A stretch of 64,000 nucleotides of DNA from an uncultured beta proteobacterium (GCA_903845935.1 CAIMZI010000031.1:1-64000), one strand, 5' to 3'. Positions 35,092-44,432 are shown, numbered from the stretch's first letter. Notes: a model not told the origin generated them from the sequence alone. Made by a program: numbers and translations.

Positions 35092-36639
35092 CTACAGCGG
35101 CATCAGGCCGTGCTTTTTGTGCGGGCGCGGCACGCGCTTGATGCGCAGGTATTCCAGCGCCTGCGCAATGTGGCGGCGCGTGTGCTTGGGCTCGATCACG
35201 GAATCGACCAAGCGCAGTTCGGCGGCCACATAGGGGTTGGAGAAGGTGTCGCGGTATTCCTTGATCAGCTCGGCACGGCGCAGGACCGGGTCGGCCGCCT
35301 CGTTGATTTCCTTGCGGAACACGATCTCGGCTGCGCCCTCTGCGCCCATGACCGCAATCTCGGCGGTGGGCCAGGCAAATACGCGGTCGGCATCCAGGTC
35401 CTTGCCACACATGGCGAGATACGCCCCGCCATAACTCTTGCGCAAAATCACGGTGATCTTGGGCACGGTGGCGGCCGAATAGGCAAACAGCAGCTTGGCG
35501 CCGTGGCGGATGATGCCGCCATATTCCTGCTCTACGCCAGGCATAAAGCCGGGCACATCGACCAGCGTGACCAGCGGAATGTTGAAGGCGTTGCAGAAGC
35601 GGATGAAGCGCGCGGCCTTGTTCGACGCATTGATGTCCAGCGCACCGGCCATCACCGAGGGCTGGTTGGCGATGATGCCGACCGAGCCACCGCAGACGCG
35701 GGCAAAGCCGACCACGATATTCATGGCGTGGCCGGACTGCACCTCCAGGAAGTCTGCGCCATCCACAATCTGCGCAATGACGTCGCGCACGTCATAACCC
35801 TGCTTGCTCTCCTCGGGAATGATGGCTTCCAGCGCGGGGTTGGGTTCGACCGACAGGTCGCCCTCGACCTGCGGCGGATCTTCCAGGTTGTTGGAGGGCA
35901 GAAAGCTCAAGAGTTTGTGGCAGAGCTGGATGGCGTGGTGGTCGTCTTCGGCAATGAAGTGGATCACGCCGGAATGCACCATGTGCGCATCGGCGCCGCC
36001 GAGTTGCTCGGCGCTCACGTCTTCGCCGGTGACCTGCTTGATGACCTGCGGGCCGGTGATGAACATCTGCGCCTGGCGCGTCTGGATGATGAAGTCGGTC
36101 AGTGCCGGGCTGTAGGCCGCACCACCCGCGCAGGGGCCGCAGATCAGCGAGATTTGCGGCACCGCGCCCGACAGCAAGACATTGGCATGGAACACCTTGC
36201 CGTAGCCCGAGAGCGAGCCAATGCCCTCCTGCACCCGGGCGCCGCCCGAGTCGTTGATGAAGACAAAGGGAGAACCGGCGCGCAGCGAGGCCTTCATGAT
36301 GTCGGCCACCTTGATGGAGTGGACCTCGCCGGCCGAGCCACCGGCCACGGTGAAGTCCTGGCTGGCCAGGTGTACCAGGCGCCCGCCCACGGAGGCGGCA
36401 CCGGTGACCACGCCATCGGACGCCAGGGCATTGCCCTGCATGCCAAACAGGGTGGAGTTGTGGGTAGCGAACTGGCCCACCTCGTCAAAGCTGCCCGCGT
36501 CCACCAGCTCGGCCACGCGTTCGCGCGCTGTCATGCGGCCCGCCTTGCGTTGCTTGGCCTGTTTGTCGGCACCACCGCCCAGTTCGTTGTCGGCCTGGCG
36601 GCGGCGCAGTTCTTCGATCTTGTCTTGCATCACAGTCAT
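35092..36639 (-). CDS. Acyl-CoA carboxyltransferase subunit (12S/MmdA-like)
   Basis: A 515-residue crotonase-fold carboxyltransferase of the MmdA/PccB/transcarboxylase-12S family. It transfers a carboxyl group between biotin and an acyl-CoA such as propionyl- or methylmalonyl-CoA. SGGARVQEGIGSLSGYGKVF near 155 and GPCAGGAAYSPALTDF near 190 are acyl-CoA site blocks. PGFMPGVEQEYGGIIRHGAKL and SYGGAYLAMCGKDLDADRVF near 420 form the carboxybiotin side. It is the middle gene of a four-gene operon. Confidence 0.88.
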   Translation of the reverse strand: MTVMQDKIEELRRRQADNELGGGADKQAKQRKAGRMTARERVAELVDAGSFDEVGQFATHNSTLFGMQGNALASDGVVTGAASVGGRLVHLASQDFTVAGGSAGEVHSIKVADIMKASLRAGSPFVFINDSGGARVQEGIGSLSGYGKVFHANVLLSGAVPQISLICGPCAGGAAYSPALTDFIIQTRQAQMFITGPQVIKQVTGEDVSAEQLGGADAHMVHSGVIHFIAEDDHHAIQLCHKLLSFLPSNNLEDPPQVEGDLSVEPNPALEAIIPEESKQGYDVRDVIAQIVDGADFLEVQSGHAMNIVVGFARVCGGSVGIIANQPSVMAGALDINASNKAARFIRFCNAFNIPLVTLVDVPGFMPGVEQEYGGIIRHGAKLLFAYSAATVPKITVILRKSYGGAYLAMCGKDLDADRVFAWPTAEIAVMGAEGAAEIVFRKEINEAADPVLRRAELIKEYRDTFSNPYVAAELRLVDSVIEPKHTRRHIAQALEYLRIKRVPRPHKKHGLMPL

Positions 36640-36650
36640 GGTGGTTCTTC

Positions 36651-38168
36651 TTAAGCGCTAACGGGGCTAATGGGGGTAACGGACACGCGGTGCGAGCGGC
36701 CATTGAGCTTGACGTCATAGGTCACCGGGGTTTTGATGGCCTTGTCGGCAGCACCCTTGCCATCGACTGCCGGCTTGGCGGCCTCGGGGTCGGTCCCCAG
36801 GTTCAGCGGGCCCTGATCGCGCTTGGCGAAGAAGGCGGCGGACACCTGCGGGAACATGGCATAGGTCAGCACATCTTCCTCGCTGCCGTTGAAGCCGGGC
36901 AGGGCCGCGGCGGCAGCCTGCAGCGCTTCCCATTCGGGCTTGAGCAGATCGGCCGGGCGCTCGGTAATCGCCGGCTTTTTTGCCTGGGCCTCAGCAAGCG
37001 CCAGCACCTCGGGGTCACGCTCGCCCGGCGTCTTGCCGTAGTAGCCCAGCATCAAATCAGAAAACTCGCTGGACAGCACCTTGTAGCGGCCCATCAGCAC
37101 ATTGAACACGGCCTGTGTGCCCACAATCTGGCTCGATGGGGTGACCAGGGGCGGAAAGCCCGCGTCTTCGCGCACGCGCGGCACTTCGATAAACACCTCG
37201 GCGAGGCGGTCGCCGGCGCCCTGCTGCTTGAGCTGGCTTTCCATGTTCGAAATCATGCCACCGGGAATCTGGCTATCAAAAATGTCGGTCTCCACGCCAA
37301 TGATGTTGGACATAAAGGCCTGGTAGCGCGGACGCAGGACGGCAAAGTGCTCCTTGATGCGATGCAGGCAGGCCTTGTCCAGATGGGCCTCATAACCAGT
37401 GCCGTCCAGCATGGCGACCAGGCTCTCGGTCGGGTTGTGGCCCGGCCCTAAGCTAAGCGAGCTGATGGCGGTGTCCACGCAGTCGGCGCCAGCTTCAATC
37501 GCCTTCATCAGCGACACCAGCGTGACGCCGGTGGTCGCATGGGTGTGCACATGGATGCGCGTGCTCTCGCCGCAGCGCGTCTTGATGCCCTTGACGATGT
37601 CATAGGCGGCCTGCGGTTTGAGCAGCGCCGCCATGTCTTTGAGGCAGATGGAGTCGCAACCCAGCTCCAGCAGGCGCTCGGCCATCTCGACAAAGGTCTC
37701 GGTGGTGTGCAGCGGGCTGACGGTGTAGCAAATCGTGCCCTGGGCGTGCTTGCCGTTGCGCCGCACCGCCTTGACCGATTGCTTGATATTGCGGATGTCG
37801 TTGAGCGCGTCAAAGATGCGAAACACATCCATACCGTTTTCGGACGCCTTGTCGACAAAGCGGTCCACCACGGAGTCTTCGTAATGGCGGTAGCCCAGCA
37901 GGTTTTGCGCGCGCAGCAGCATTTGCAGACGCGAGTTGGGCAGCAGCGTGCGGAACTGTCGCAGGCGCTCCCAGGGGTCTTCGTTGAGAAAGCGGATGCA
38001 GGCGTCGAAGGTCGCGCCACCCCAGCATTCAACCGACCAGTAGCCGGCCCGGTCGATATCAGCACAGGCCGGCACCATGTCCTCCATCGCCATGCGGGTG
38101 GCCAGCAGGCTCTGGTGCGCGTCGCGCAGGCACAGTTCGGTGATGTCTATGGTTTTGGTTTTAGTCAC
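36651..38168 (-). CDS. Pyruvate/oxaloacetate carboxyltransferase (5S/OadA-like)
   Basis: A 505-residue TIM-barrel carboxyltransferase. TELCLRDAHQSLLATRM at the start, FRIFDALNDIRN, the lysine of CLKDMAALL (carbamylated in relatives) and metal-binding HVHTHATTG are all visible. The C terminus stops after VKLNGRSHRVSVTPISP, the hinge strand that precedes the biotin domain in OadA; here that domain is a separate gene. The GTG at 38168 is chosen because homology starts there and GAG precedes it; an upstream in-frame ATG would add 19 unrelated residues. It would exchange CO2 between pyruvate and carboxybiotin. Confidence 0.87.
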   Translation of the reverse strand: MTKTKTIDITELCLRDAHQSLLATRMAMEDMVPACADIDRAGYWSVECWGGATFDACIRFLNEDPWERLRQFRTLLPNSRLQMLLRAQNLLGYRHYEDSVVDRFVDKASENGMDVFRIFDALNDIRNIKQSVKAVRRNGKHAQGTICYTVSPLHTTETFVEMAERLLELGCDSICLKDMAALLKPQAAYDIVKGIKTRCGESTRIHVHTHATTGVTLVSLMKAIEAGADCVDTAISSLSLGPGHNPTESLVAMLDGTGYEAHLDKACLHRIKEHFAVLRPRYQAFMSNIIGVETDIFDSQIPGGMISNMESQLKQQGAGDRLAEVFIEVPRVREDAGFPPLVTPSSQIVGTQAVFNVLMGRYKVLSSEFSDLMLGYYGKTPGERDPEVLALAEAQAKKPAITERPADLLKPEWEALQAAAAALPGFNGSEEDVLTYAMFPQVSAAFFAKRDQGPLNLGTDPEAAKPAVDGKGAADKAIKTPVTYDVKLNGRSHRVSVTPISPVSA

Positions 38169-38467
38169 GGATAACTCTTTTCTGAAGCACGCGGGTAGCG
38201 TGAATGTGCAGGCCCCATGCGACACCGGGCGGCTGCGCCCGAAACCTAGGGTTTACCCTTGCATGGTACGTCGATGCCACATCATGCGGGCAAGAATCAG
38301 GGCCATTCTTGAGTTGGGTCAATTACCAAAGAGTTACATCGCCGGCTGGCGCAGGGCAGCCGAACTGCCGCGTTCCATAGCGGACATGACAATGATCAGA
38401 ACAAAAGGCCGAGTCCGTGGTACAAAAGTGGGCGCAGTCCACTGAACTCCTGCAGGAATCCACCCTT
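38169..38467. other. Divergent intergenic region, 5S gene / hoxF
   Basis: About 300 bases separating the transcarboxylase-like operon and the hydrogenase operon. It holds two overlapping palindromes at 38242-38259. A possible TTGG-N8-CCAA dyad lies at 38314-38329. A sigma-54-type promoter, common for hydrogenase operons, was looked for and not convincingly found. Confidence 0.5.
38242..38259. promoter_or_regulatory. Overlapping palindromes, candidate operator
   Basis: AAACC-TAG-GGTTT (38242-38254) overlaps AGGGT-TT-ACCCT (38248-38259); both are perfect. They sit 74 bases before the 5S GTG and about 210 before hoxF, so control of the carboxyltransferase operon is the more likely role. The regulator is unknown. 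Confidence 0.45.
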
Positions 38468-40258
38468 ATGCGTCGCTCCCATGCCTGGCTTGATACGCTT
38501 CTCACGCGCCATCAGCAATCGCCACACCGCTTGGTGCAGGTGCTGCGCGAAGTGCAAGCAGAGCAGCACTGGATCTCGCGCCCGGCCCTGCGCCAGATCG
38601 CCGAAGCGCTGCATTTGCCACTGGCCCATGTGGAGGGCGTGGCCGGTTTTTACCGTTTCTTGCACACGCAACCGGTAGGCCAGTACCGCGTGCTGTTCAG
38701 CGACAACATCACTGACCGCATGCTGGGCAGCGAGGCCTTGCTGCAGGCACTGTGCACGCGGCTCAAGCTGCAGCCCGGCATCATGCGTGCGGATGGCCGT
38801 GTCAGCGTGGCCACCACCTCGTGTACCGGCCTGTGCGACCAGGGCCCGGCCTTGCTGATCAACCACCACCAGGTGGTGACCCGATTGACGCCTTCCCGCA
38901 TCGAGCACATGGCGGCACTCATAGAGGCACAGGTGCCGGTGGAACAGTGGCCTGCCGAATGGTCGCGGGTGGACGACCAGATCCGCCTGGCCGATATCAA
39001 ACTGGGCATGCAACCCGCACCCGGTAAGGGCATCGCTGCGGCCCTAGCGCGTGGGCCGCAGGGCATGCTCGATGACATCAAACGCTCCAAACTACGTGGG
39101 CGCGGTGGGGCCGGTTTTGCCACCGGAACCAAGTGGCAGCTGTGCCGCAACTTCAATGGCCAGACCCACTATGTGGTGTGCAATGCCGACGAGGGCGAGC
39201 CCGGAACCTTCAAGGACCGGGTGCTGCTGAGCAGCTATGCCGATACGGTATTTGAGGGCATGACCATCGCTGCGCTGGTGGTGGGCGCGCGCCAAGGCCT
39301 TGTCTATCTGCGCGGCGAGTACCGCTATTTGCTGGAACCTCTGGAGGAGGTACTGCAGCGCCGCCGCGAACTGCATTTGTTGGGCAATGACATACAGGGA
39401 AGAATCGGCTTTGACTTTGATATTGAAATCCACGTCGGCGCCGGTGCCTATGTCTGCGGCGAAGAATCGGCGCTGATCGAATCGCTGGAGGGCAAGCGCG
39501 GCACGCCCCGCATACGCCCGCCCTTCCCGGTAGAGGCAGGTTACCTGGGCCAGCCCACCACCGTCAACAACGTCGAGACCTTCTGTGCTGCCACCCATAT
39601 TGCGGTGAATGGCGGGGACTGGTGGGCCAGGATCGGTACGCCGCAATCCACCGGCACCAAAATCCATTCGGTGTCGGGCGACTGCGAACGCCCCGGTCTG
39701 TACGAGTACCCGATGGGCACGCGCATAGGCCGTATTCTGGAAGACTGCGGCGCCAGCAACACCCAGGCGGTGCAGGTGGGCGGACCCTCCGGGGTCTGCC
39801 TGTCCAACTCCGATTTCGGCCGCCATATCGGCTTTGAGGATGTGCCCACGGCAGGTGCCTTCATGGTGTTTGACCGCAGGCGCGACATGTTCGAGGTAGC
39901 GCGCAACTTTGCCCAGTTTTTTGCCCACGAAAGCTGCGGCTTTTGCACGCCGTGTCGCGTCGGCACCGAGCTGGTGGTGCGGCGCATGGACAAGCTCAAA
40001 AACGGCTGGGGCTCCAGCGAGGACATCCAGGTGCTCTACGAGTTGGACAAGCTGATGCATGGCGCCACCCATTGCGGCCTGGGTGCTGCCGCATGCAACC
40101 CGCTGCGCGACACCATCGCCAAATTTCGCCCGGCCTACGAGCAACATCTGAAGTCGCTGCACTTCGCCCCCGGCTTTGATATGGACGCCGAACTCTCGCA
40201 GGCGCGCATGGCCACCGGCCGTGATGACAGCGGCGCCCACCTGGAGAACCTGGCATGA
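38468..40258 (+). CDS. hoxF: HoxF, diaphorase subunit of NAD-reducing hydrogenase
   Basis: A 596-residue flavoprotein that binds FMN and NAD(H) in the soluble bidirectional [NiFe] hydrogenase. The N-terminal ~130 residues are a NuoE-like domain with only the TSCTGLCDQG cysteine pair left. The NuoF-like core follows: RGRGGAGFATGTKW (FMN), NADEGEPGTFKDR, GAYVCGEESALIESLEG (NAD), and the [4Fe-4S] site ESCGFCTPCRVGT with a later C. ATG 38468 with AGGA nine bases upstream is chosen over an in-frame GTG at 38417. hoxU overlaps its end by four bases. Confidence 0.95.
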   Translation: MRRSHAWLDTLLTRHQQSPHRLVQVLREVQAEQHWISRPALRQIAEALHLPLAHVEGVAGFYRFLHTQPVGQYRVLFSDNITDRMLGSEALLQALCTRLKLQPGIMRADGRVSVATTSCTGLCDQGPALLINHHQVVTRLTPSRIEHMAALIEAQVPVEQWPAEWSRVDDQIRLADIKLGMQPAPGKGIAAALARGPQGMLDDIKRSKLRGRGGAGFATGTKWQLCRNFNGQTHYVVCNADEGEPGTFKDRVLLSSYADTVFEGMTIAALVVGARQGLVYLRGEYRYLLEPLEEVLQRRRELHLLGNDIQGRIGFDFDIEIHVGAGAYVCGEESALIESLEGKRGTPRIRPPFPVEAGYLGQPTTVNNVETFCAATHIAVNGGDWWARIGTPQSTGTKIHSVSGDCERPGLYEYPMGTRIGRILEDCGASNTQAVQVGGPSGVCLSNSDFGRHIGFEDVPTAGAFMVFDRRRDMFEVARNFAQFFAHESCGFCTPCRVGTELVVRRMDKLKNGWGSSEDIQVLYELDKLMHGATHCGLGAAACNPLRDTIAKFRPAYEQHLKSLHFAPGFDMDAELSQARMATGRDDSGAHLENLA

Positions 40259-40989
40259 GTACCACCTTGCGCATTGACGCTCTGACACCGGGCACCTTTT
40301 CGCTGGACGGCGAAGAGGTGGAGTTTGGAGAAGGCGAGTCCATTTTGCAGGCCGCCACGCGCGCCGGACATTACATACCCCACCTGTGCTGGCATCCGGA
40401 TTTTGGCGCATCCGGTTCCTGCCGCATTTGCACCATCAAGGTCAACGGTCGCACCGGTGCCAGTTGCACCGTGCTGGCGGCATCGGGCCAAGAGGTGGAA
40501 AGCAACACGGCCGAACTCAACGATCAGCGCAAGACCATGCTGCAAATGCTGTTTGTGGAGGGCAACCACTTCTGCCCCTCCTGCGAAAAAAGCGGCAACT
40601 GCAGCCTGCAGGCCACGGCCTATGCCATGGGCATGGAAGGCCCGCACTTTGAAGAGCTTTACCCCGACCGACCGGTGGATGCCACGCACCCGGACCTGCT
40701 GCTGGACCTGAACCGCTGCATCCTCTGCGGCCTATGTGTGCGCGCCAGTGAACAGGCCGATCACAAGAGCGTGTTTGCCATCGGCGGCCACGGCATTCAC
40801 ACCCATTTGCTGGTCAACAGCCCCAGCGGCAAACTGGTGGACAGCGCCTTGTTGCCTACGGACCGCGCGGCCGACATCTGCCCCACCGGCGTCATATTGC
40901 ACAAGCGGCGTGGCTTTGTCATCCCCATAGGCCAGCGGAAATTTGATGCCAAACCGATCTCCGAACAAGTGGAAGGGGGTGCGGTATGA
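40255..40989 (+). CDS. hoxU: HoxU, iron-sulfur subunit of diaphorase
   Basis: A 244-residue electron-transfer subunit related to the N terminus of NuoG. It has a [2Fe-2S] ferredoxin domain (HLCWHPDFGASGSCRICTIKV plus a later Cys). A His-Cys3 segment follows (GNHFCPSCEKSGNCSLQ), then a [4Fe-4S] region (NRCILCGLCVRAS, with ADICPTGVI). It wires HoxF to the hydrogenase pair HoxYH. Start and stop both overlap the neighbouring hox genes by four bases, indicating a tightly coupled operon. Confidence 0.95.
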   Translation: MSTTLRIDALTPGTFSLDGEEVEFGEGESILQAATRAGHYIPHLCWHPDFGASGSCRICTIKVNGRTGASCTVLAASGQEVESNTAELNDQRKTMLQMLFVEGNHFCPSCEKSGNCSLQATAYAMGMEGPHFEELYPDRPVDATHPDLLLDLNRCILCGLCVRASEQADHKSVFAIGGHGIHTHLLVNSPSGKLVDSALLPTDRAADICPTGVILHKRRGFVIPIGQRKFDAKPISEQVEGGAV

Positions 40990-41621
40990 GCGTCAGCCTT
41001 AATGATGCCAGCGCCAGCAATGCGAATGGCAACGTGTCACAAGCGCCGCATGTTGAACCGGCACCCGCACTGCTGCATGCGCCGCGCAAACTCAAATTAG
41101 CCACCGTCTCGCTGGCCGGTTGCTTTGGCTGCCACATGTCGCTCTTGGACATTGACGAGCGCATCCTGCCGCTTTTGGATCTGGTGGAGTTTGACCGCTC
41201 GCCGCTCACCGACATCAAACACATAGGCCACTGCGACATCGGCCTGATCGAGGGCGGCCTGTGCAATTCCGAAAACGTGCAGGTGCTGCGCGAATTCAGG
41301 GCCCATTGCAAGGTGCTGGTGGCAGTGGGGGCCTGCGCCATCAACGGCGGCCTGCCGGCGCAGCGCAACCAGCGCGATGTGGGCCAGATGCTGCGCGATG
41401 TGTACTGCCACCAGACCGGCGGCAGCCCCGGCAACACCGTGCCGAACGATCCCGAACTGCCGCTGCCGCTGAACCGGGTGCATCCCATCCACGAGGTGGT
41501 GCATGTGGATTATTTTCTGCCCGGCTGCCCGCCCTCAGGCGACGCGATCTGGAGCTTTTTGAACGACCTGATTGCCGGGCGCACGCCGCAGCTGGGCCAT
41601 GGGCTCATGCACTATGACTGA
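40986..41621 (+). CDS. hoxY: HoxY, small subunit of NAD-reducing hydrogenase
   Basis: A 211-residue hydrogenase small subunit carrying the proximal [4Fe-4S] cluster. SLAGCFGCHMSLLDIDERIL holds the first two cysteines, GACAINGGLPAQRN the third, and PGCPPSGDAIW the fourth. No Tat signal is present, as expected for a cytoplasmic enzyme. The first ~35 residues are a low-complexity Asn/Ala/Pro stretch; the conserved part begins at LKLATVSLAG. Overlaps hoxU by four bases. Confidence 0.95.
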   Translation: MSVSLNDASASNANGNVSQAPHVEPAPALLHAPRKLKLATVSLAGCFGCHMSLLDIDERILPLLDLVEFDRSPLTDIKHIGHCDIGLIEGGLCNSENVQVLREFRAHCKVLVAVGACAINGGLPAQRNQRDVGQMLRDVYCHQTGGSPGNTVPNDPELPLPLNRVHPIHEVVHVDYFLPGCPPSGDAIWSFLNDLIAGRTPQLGHGLMHYD

Positions 41622-41630
41622 GAATAAAAA

Positions 41631-43145
41631 ATGACCTTTGCACTGGAAACCGCAGCCAATCCCGAGGGCCTGCGCCGCGTCGCCATCGACCCGGTCTCGC
41701 GCGTGGAGGGCCACGGCAAGGTGACGCTGCTGCTGGACGAAAACAACGTGGTGCAACAGGCACGCCTGCACATTGTGGAGTTCCGTGGCTTCGAGAAATT
41801 CATCGAGGGCCGCCCCTATTGGGAAGTGCCGGTGATGGTGCAGCGCCTGTGCGGCATCTGCCCGGTGTCGCACCACCTGGCTGCCGCCAAGGCCTTTGAC
41901 CGCGTGGTGGGTGGCTACCCGGTGCCGGCCAGCGCCGACCGCGTGCGCCGTTTGATGCATTACGGACAGATGCTGCAGTCGCACGCCCTGCATTTCTTTC
42001 ACCTGTCTTCGCCCGACCTGCTGTTTGGCTTTGACTCCGCCGTGGCCCAGCGCAATATCGTCGGTGTAGCGCAGGCCCATCCCGAGGTGGCCAAGAAGGG
42101 CATTCTGCTGCGCAAGTTCGGCCAGGAGGTGATTCGCATCACGGCAGGAAAACGCGTGCACGGCACCGGCGCGGTGCCAGGTGGAATCAACAAACTGGTA
42201 ACGCCTGAGGAGCGCGATCTGCTCAAGCGCCAACTGCCGCAAATCCTGGCCTGGGCGCAGGATGCAGTGGACATTGCCAAGCAGCTGCATGCGCAAAACC
42301 CAGCGCTCTACAACAACTTCGGCAGCTTCCGCTCGAACCTGCTGTCGCTGGTGCGCGCCGACGGTGCCATGGAGCTGTACGACGGCGTGCTGCGGGTGCG
42401 CGATGACCAGGGACGCATCCTGTTCGACCAGGTCAGCGACCAGAATTACCTGGAGCTGATCGAGGAAGAGGTGCGCAACTGGAGCTATATGAAGTTCCCA
42501 CATCTCAAGAGCCTGGGGCGCGAACAAGGCTGGTACCGCGTCGGCCCGCTGGCCCGGGTGCAAAACTGCGACTTCATTGCCACGCCGCTTGCCGAAATTG
42601 AACGCCAGGCCTTTGTCGCTTGGGGCCAGGGCGACCTGGTGCATGCGTCGCTTGCCTACCACTGGGCGCGAATGATCGAGCTGTTGCACTCCGTCGAAGT
42701 AATTGCCGAACTGCTGGATGACCCGGCCCTGCTGAGCGGCGACATGGTTGCCAGCGGAGAGCGCCAACGCAGTGGCGTGGGCATCATCGAGGCACCACGC
42801 GGAACGCTGATACACGATTACGACGTGGGCGATGACGACCTGGTCACGCGCTGCAATCTGATTGTCTCCACCACGCACAACAACCAGGCCATGAACGAGG
42901 CGGTGCGCGCCGTGGCACGCGATTATTTGAGCGGCCATGAACTCACCGAAGGGCTGCTCAACCACATTGAGGTGGCGATTCGCGCCTACGATCCCTGCCT
43001 GTCCTGCGCCACCCATGCGCTGGGTCAGATGCCACTGGATGTGACGCTGATCGGTGCCGACGGCCATGTGCTGGACCGGGTGCAAAAGGCCTCGGATGGC
43101 CAGTTAAACCGCCAAATCGCCAGCGCCATTGGTCTGGAGGCATGA
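41631..43145 (+). CDS. hoxH: HoxH, [NiFe] catalytic subunit
   Basis: A 504-residue hydrogenase large subunit. The nickel-iron ligands are complete: RLCGICPVSHH near residue 71 and DPCLSCATHALGQ near the C terminus. About 35 residues follow DPCLSCATH, the C-terminal extension that HoxW is expected to remove after NiFe insertion. RVEGHGKVTLL near residue 24 carries the conserved Glu. It reduces NAD+ with H2 via HoxY, HoxU and HoxF. hoxW overlaps its stop by four bases. Confidence 0.95.
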   Translation: MTFALETAANPEGLRRVAIDPVSRVEGHGKVTLLLDENNVVQQARLHIVEFRGFEKFIEGRPYWEVPVMVQRLCGICPVSHHLAAAKAFDRVVGGYPVPASADRVRRLMHYGQMLQSHALHFFHLSSPDLLFGFDSAVAQRNIVGVAQAHPEVAKKGILLRKFGQEVIRITAGKRVHGTGAVPGGINKLVTPEERDLLKRQLPQILAWAQDAVDIAKQLHAQNPALYNNFGSFRSNLLSLVRADGAMELYDGVLRVRDDQGRILFDQVSDQNYLELIEEEVRNWSYMKFPHLKSLGREQGWYRVGPLARVQNCDFIATPLAEIERQAFVAWGQGDLVHASLAYHWARMIELLHSVEVIAELLDDPALLSGDMVASGERQRSGVGIIEAPRGTLIHDYDVGDDDLVTRCNLIVSTTHNNQAMNEAVRAVARDYLSGHELTEGLLNHIEVAIRAYDPCLSCATHALGQMPLDVTLIGADGHVLDRVQKASDGQLNRQIASAIGLEA

Positions 43146-43603
43146 GCGCAGAGACTGCTTCGCTGCTGGTGTTGGGCTGGGGCAACCGCAGCCGCGGCGA
43201 CGATGCCCTGGGGCCGCTGTGCGTGGAGGCGCTGCAGGATGCCCTGCCGACACATCTCAAGCGCCAGGTGGAATTTCTGGAAGACTACCAACTGCAAATT
43301 GAATTCGCGCTGGATCTGGTGGGCAGAGAGCGCATTCTGTTTATTGACGCCAGCCTGGACTGTAGAGCGCCGTTTGAGGTGCGCAGCGCGCTGCCCCGGC
43401 GCGACAGCAGCTTCAGCAGCCACGCACTGTCACCCGAAGCATTGCTGCAGGTATTTGTGGACCTGCAGGGTCACGCTGCGCCACCGGCTACGCTGCTGGC
43501 AATACGTGGCGAGGCGTTTGAATTGGGCGAACCGATGACTGATGCAGCCCAAGCCCACCTCACAGCGGCCGTGGCCTGGGCCTTGGACTGGATTCAGCGC
43601 TAA
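43142..43603 (+). CDS. hoxW: HoxW, hydrogenase maturation endopeptidase
   Basis: A 153-residue HyaD/HycI-type protease that trims the C terminus of HoxH. LVLGWGNRSRGDDALGPLCVEAL at the start has the metal-sensing Asp, and LFIDASLD in the middle holds the second acidic position. It is the last gene of hoxFUYHW. No hyp genes for NiFe cofactor assembly are in the window, so they must be elsewhere. Confidence 0.92.
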   Translation: MSAETASLLVLGWGNRSRGDDALGPLCVEALQDALPTHLKRQVEFLEDYQLQIEFALDLVGRERILFIDASLDCRAPFEVRSALPRRDSSFSSHALSPEALLQVFVDLQGHAAPPATLLAIRGEAFELGEPMTDAAQAHLTAAVAWALDWIQR

Positions 43604-43627
43604 GGCCGCGAGCCAAGGCCGACCCTT

Positions 43628-44305
43628 TCAATCCTGTGCGGCAGGCGCATCCGACGACACACCCAGCTCCGCACACAGCCTCTGCACCACCTGGCGCAGC
43701 TGCGCCACTTCCTGCTCCAGCCGGTCTATGCGTTCGGCGTTGCCGCCGGCGTGCCCACTGCGCGCGGCCTCCAGCTCGGACAAATCCACCGGGCCGCACA
43801 GCAAATGCGCCCAGCGCTGTTCGCGCGTGCCAGCCAGGCGTGGCAACTTGGCCACTAACGGACCACCCTTTTCTACCGAGCGCTCCAACAGCTCGTCCAA
43901 AAAGCCTTCCACCGAGGAGATGTCGGCAAACTTGTACCAGCGTTCGGTGTTCAGGCGCAGCTCGCCGGCGGTCTGTGGGCCGCGCAGCATCAGCATGCCC
44001 AGAATCACGGCAGACTGCTCAAACACATTCATGCCGCGCTGAAAATTGTGGGTGAATTTGGTGGTGCGCCCACCGGTCGTCTCATGCACTAGGCCCAGCT
44101 CACGCAAGTGGGCCACGGCGCCGGCCACCTGGGCCTCGTCCAGGTCCATCAGCGGATCGCGCGTGGTCTTCTGGTTGCAGCCCAGCATCAGGGAGTTGAG
44201 CGACAGCGGGTAGCTGTCGGGCACGGTGCGTGCCTTTTCCATCAGCGTGCCCAGCACGCGGGCTTCGATGGCGGAGAGAACGGGGTGGATTGCGGGAGTT
44301 GTCAT
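43628..44305 (-). CDS. YceH family protein (DUF480)
   Basis: A 225-residue protein of the conserved YceH family, two winged-helix-like domains followed by a C-terminal coiled coil ([20 protein letters not shown]). [40 protein letters not shown] is the highly conserved N terminus, and [18 protein letters not shown] marks the second domain. Function is not firmly established. It converges on hoxW and is divergent from rpoH. Confidence 0.92.
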   Translation of the reverse strand: MTTPAIHPVLSAIEARVLGTLMEKARTVPDSYPLSLNSLMLGCNQKTTRDPLMDLDEAQVAGAVAHLRELGLVHETTGGRTTKFTHNFQRGMNVFEQSAVILGMLMLRGPQTAGELRLNTERWYKFADISSVEGFLDELLERSVEKGGPLVAKLPRLAGTREQRWAHLLCGPVDLSELEAARSGHAGGNAERIDRLEQEVAQLRQVVQRLCAELGVSSDAPAAQD

Positions 44306-44405
44306 AAAAGGAAACCTTGGCTGTGTGGGCGGATTTTAAGGAGCATTGGCAGCTAGCTCCTTTGCCTCGATAGCCCCAAACGCTTTACACCATTGAAACG
44401 ATGTA

Positions 44406-44432
44406 TTAGCACTCTCTTAGCATGAGTGCTAA
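44406..44432. promoter_or_regulatory. CIRCE element (HrcA operator) before rpoH
   Basis: Perfect inverted repeat TTAGCACTC-N9-GAGTGCTAA, identical to the CIRCE consensus, ending 31 bases before the rpoH ATG. HrcA binding here would put the heat-shock sigma factor under the HrcA repressor. Confidence 0.93.

Noticed and set aside
38169..38467. Sigma-54 promoter (TGGCAC-N5-TTGC) for the hox operon
   Set aside because: Only TGGCGC-like pieces without a matching GC element at the correct spacing.
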